From Cyprinodon diabolis (Eukaryota; Chordata; Actinopteri; Cyprinodontiformes; Cyprinodontidae), in the NCBI GenBank assembly GCA_030533445.1, contig CM060064.1, positions 4,839,916 to 4,903,915 on the forward strand: a DNA stretch of 64,000 bases, given 5' to 3'. The position numbers were made by a program, and so were the translations under genes. Positions 63,289 through 64,000 of the stretch are shown in pieces (the stretch's first letter is position 1; every line of letters begins with the position of its first letter). The notes under the pieces are model-generated. The model was not told the origin of the DNA, ran no database searches, and saw only the letters and a program-made list of their open reading frames with translations.

Positions 63289-63609
63289 GGCGGATCCTTC
63301 CAGTCCAGTGAAAACTCAATGGAAGGCATTTTGACTTCTCCAGCAGAACTCGTCACTTTGATGCCATGAACCTGATTTGTCTGAGATCTTCAACTTAGTC
63401 CAGACTCTGACTTATTACTGCTGTTCTATGAGGAGATAGTGACTAGTTTTCATGTATTAGTTCAACCATTATAAGTTGTATGCTACATTGTCAAGTTTTT
63501 TATAGTGATTTGTGATCGTGCAGACAATATGATCTGTAATATCTTTATTCCTAGATGTTATTTATAATTGTCTTAATAATTTTCAATGATAATCGGTGCC
63601 TTGATTAAA
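63289..63609 (+). other. Possible alternative terminal exon with polyadenylation signal
   Basis: A good acceptor (TTTTCTTTCTTCTGCAG) ends at 63288. It is followed by 26 in-frame codons in phase 0 to TGA (63367-63369), then an ATTAAA (63604-63609). All tmem42 introns are phase 0, so splicing from exon 1 or 2 to this exon would be in frame and would replace the last membrane segment. No homology supports it, and it may equally be chance. Confidence 0.25.
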
Positions 63610-63663
63610 TTTGTGCATCTTTAAGTCTCCAATGTAAAATGTAAGTTTCACATGTATTGTACT

Positions 63664-64000
63664 CAGAGATGGGAAGTAACGAAGTACAAATACTTCGTTA
63701 CTGTACTCAAGTAGATTTTTCTGATATTTTTACTTTACTTTACTACTTATTTTTATGGCGACTTTTTACTTCTACTCCTTACATTTTTACACAAATATCT
63801 ATACTTTCTACTCCTTACATTTTAAAAAATTGGCTCGTTACTTTTGTTTTGAATCATATCAATGGAGTTACCGTTATTATTTTTCACGTCATCAATACCA
63901 AATTCAGTCTAATTGGATGGGAATCTACGTTGCATTTGACGCACCACTACAAGATGAATCGACAGATTCGGCGGTATTCATTGGCGGCAAATCATTGCAG
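63664..64000 (+). mobile_element. Left end of a hAT-type DNA transposon, cut by window end
   Basis: It begins CAGAGATGGGAAGTAACGAA and continues with GTACAAATACTTCGTTACTG and TACTCAAGTAGATTTTTCTG, the characteristic start of a large teleost hAT family (known from memory). The other end and the 8-bp target duplication lie beyond the window, so completeness and autonomy cannot be judged. Confidence 0.75.

Overview
The window is vertebrate, almost certainly teleost, genomic DNA. The evidence is spliced genes with GT/AG introns, AATAAA/ATTAAA signals, a eukaryotic tRNA-Leu, and dispersed repeats of types common in teleost genomes (a LINE 3' end finishing in GAATT repeats, a tRNA-type SINE, a hAT end and an ISL2EU-like element). 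No bacterial or viral gene organisation is present. Most long open frames in the first 51 kb begin at TTG and are by-products of a tandem repeat.

Layout. Positions 1-463 hold about 2.6 copies of a 177-bp satellite, cut by a 500-N gap (464-963). Positions 964-50963, exactly 50 kb, are one uninterrupted head-to-tail array of a ~1.66-kb unit, about 30 units long, ending in a second 500-N gap (50964-51463). Every unit carries one tRNA-Leu(CAG) gene on the minus strand, so the window holds 30 of them: 24 identical to the consensus and 6 with substitutions. Each unit also has, on the minus strand just downstream of the tRNA, a LINE/SINE-type 3' tail. On the plus strand it has a TATAAAA box followed 569 bp later by AATAAA, a possible short Pol II unit with no convincing protein. 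Private variants recur at offsets of 3, 4, 9 and 11 units, so the array has grown by block duplication.

Positions 51464-53851 hold a fold-back element interrupted by a LINE 3' end, then unassigned sequence. Positions 53854-56490 are a 2.6-kb DNA transposon with ~600-bp terminal inverted repeats, an AT target duplication and a THAP-domain exon. It is best read as a deleted ISL2EU-type element, and a 0.34-kb TTAA-flanked MITE is nested in it. At 58432-58548 (minus) lies the first coding exon of kiaa1143. It is head-to-head with tmem42 (plus, three exons, 59375-62215, complete, 154 aa). The ~0.83 kb between them looks like a shared promoter and contains a palindromic RFX-type X-box. Downstream of tmem42 are a SINE, a decayed half of the TTAA MITE, a possible alternative terminal exon and the left end of a hAT element that runs off the window.

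The kiaa1143/tmem42 pair agrees with the vertebrate linkage group corresponding to human 3p21.31, where KIF15 lies between them. The most striking object is the tRNA-Leu(CAG) macrosatellite. It multiplies a single isoacceptor in a homogenised array, lacks an ordinary T4 terminator behind the tRNAs, and carries a second, convergent candidate transcript in every unit.
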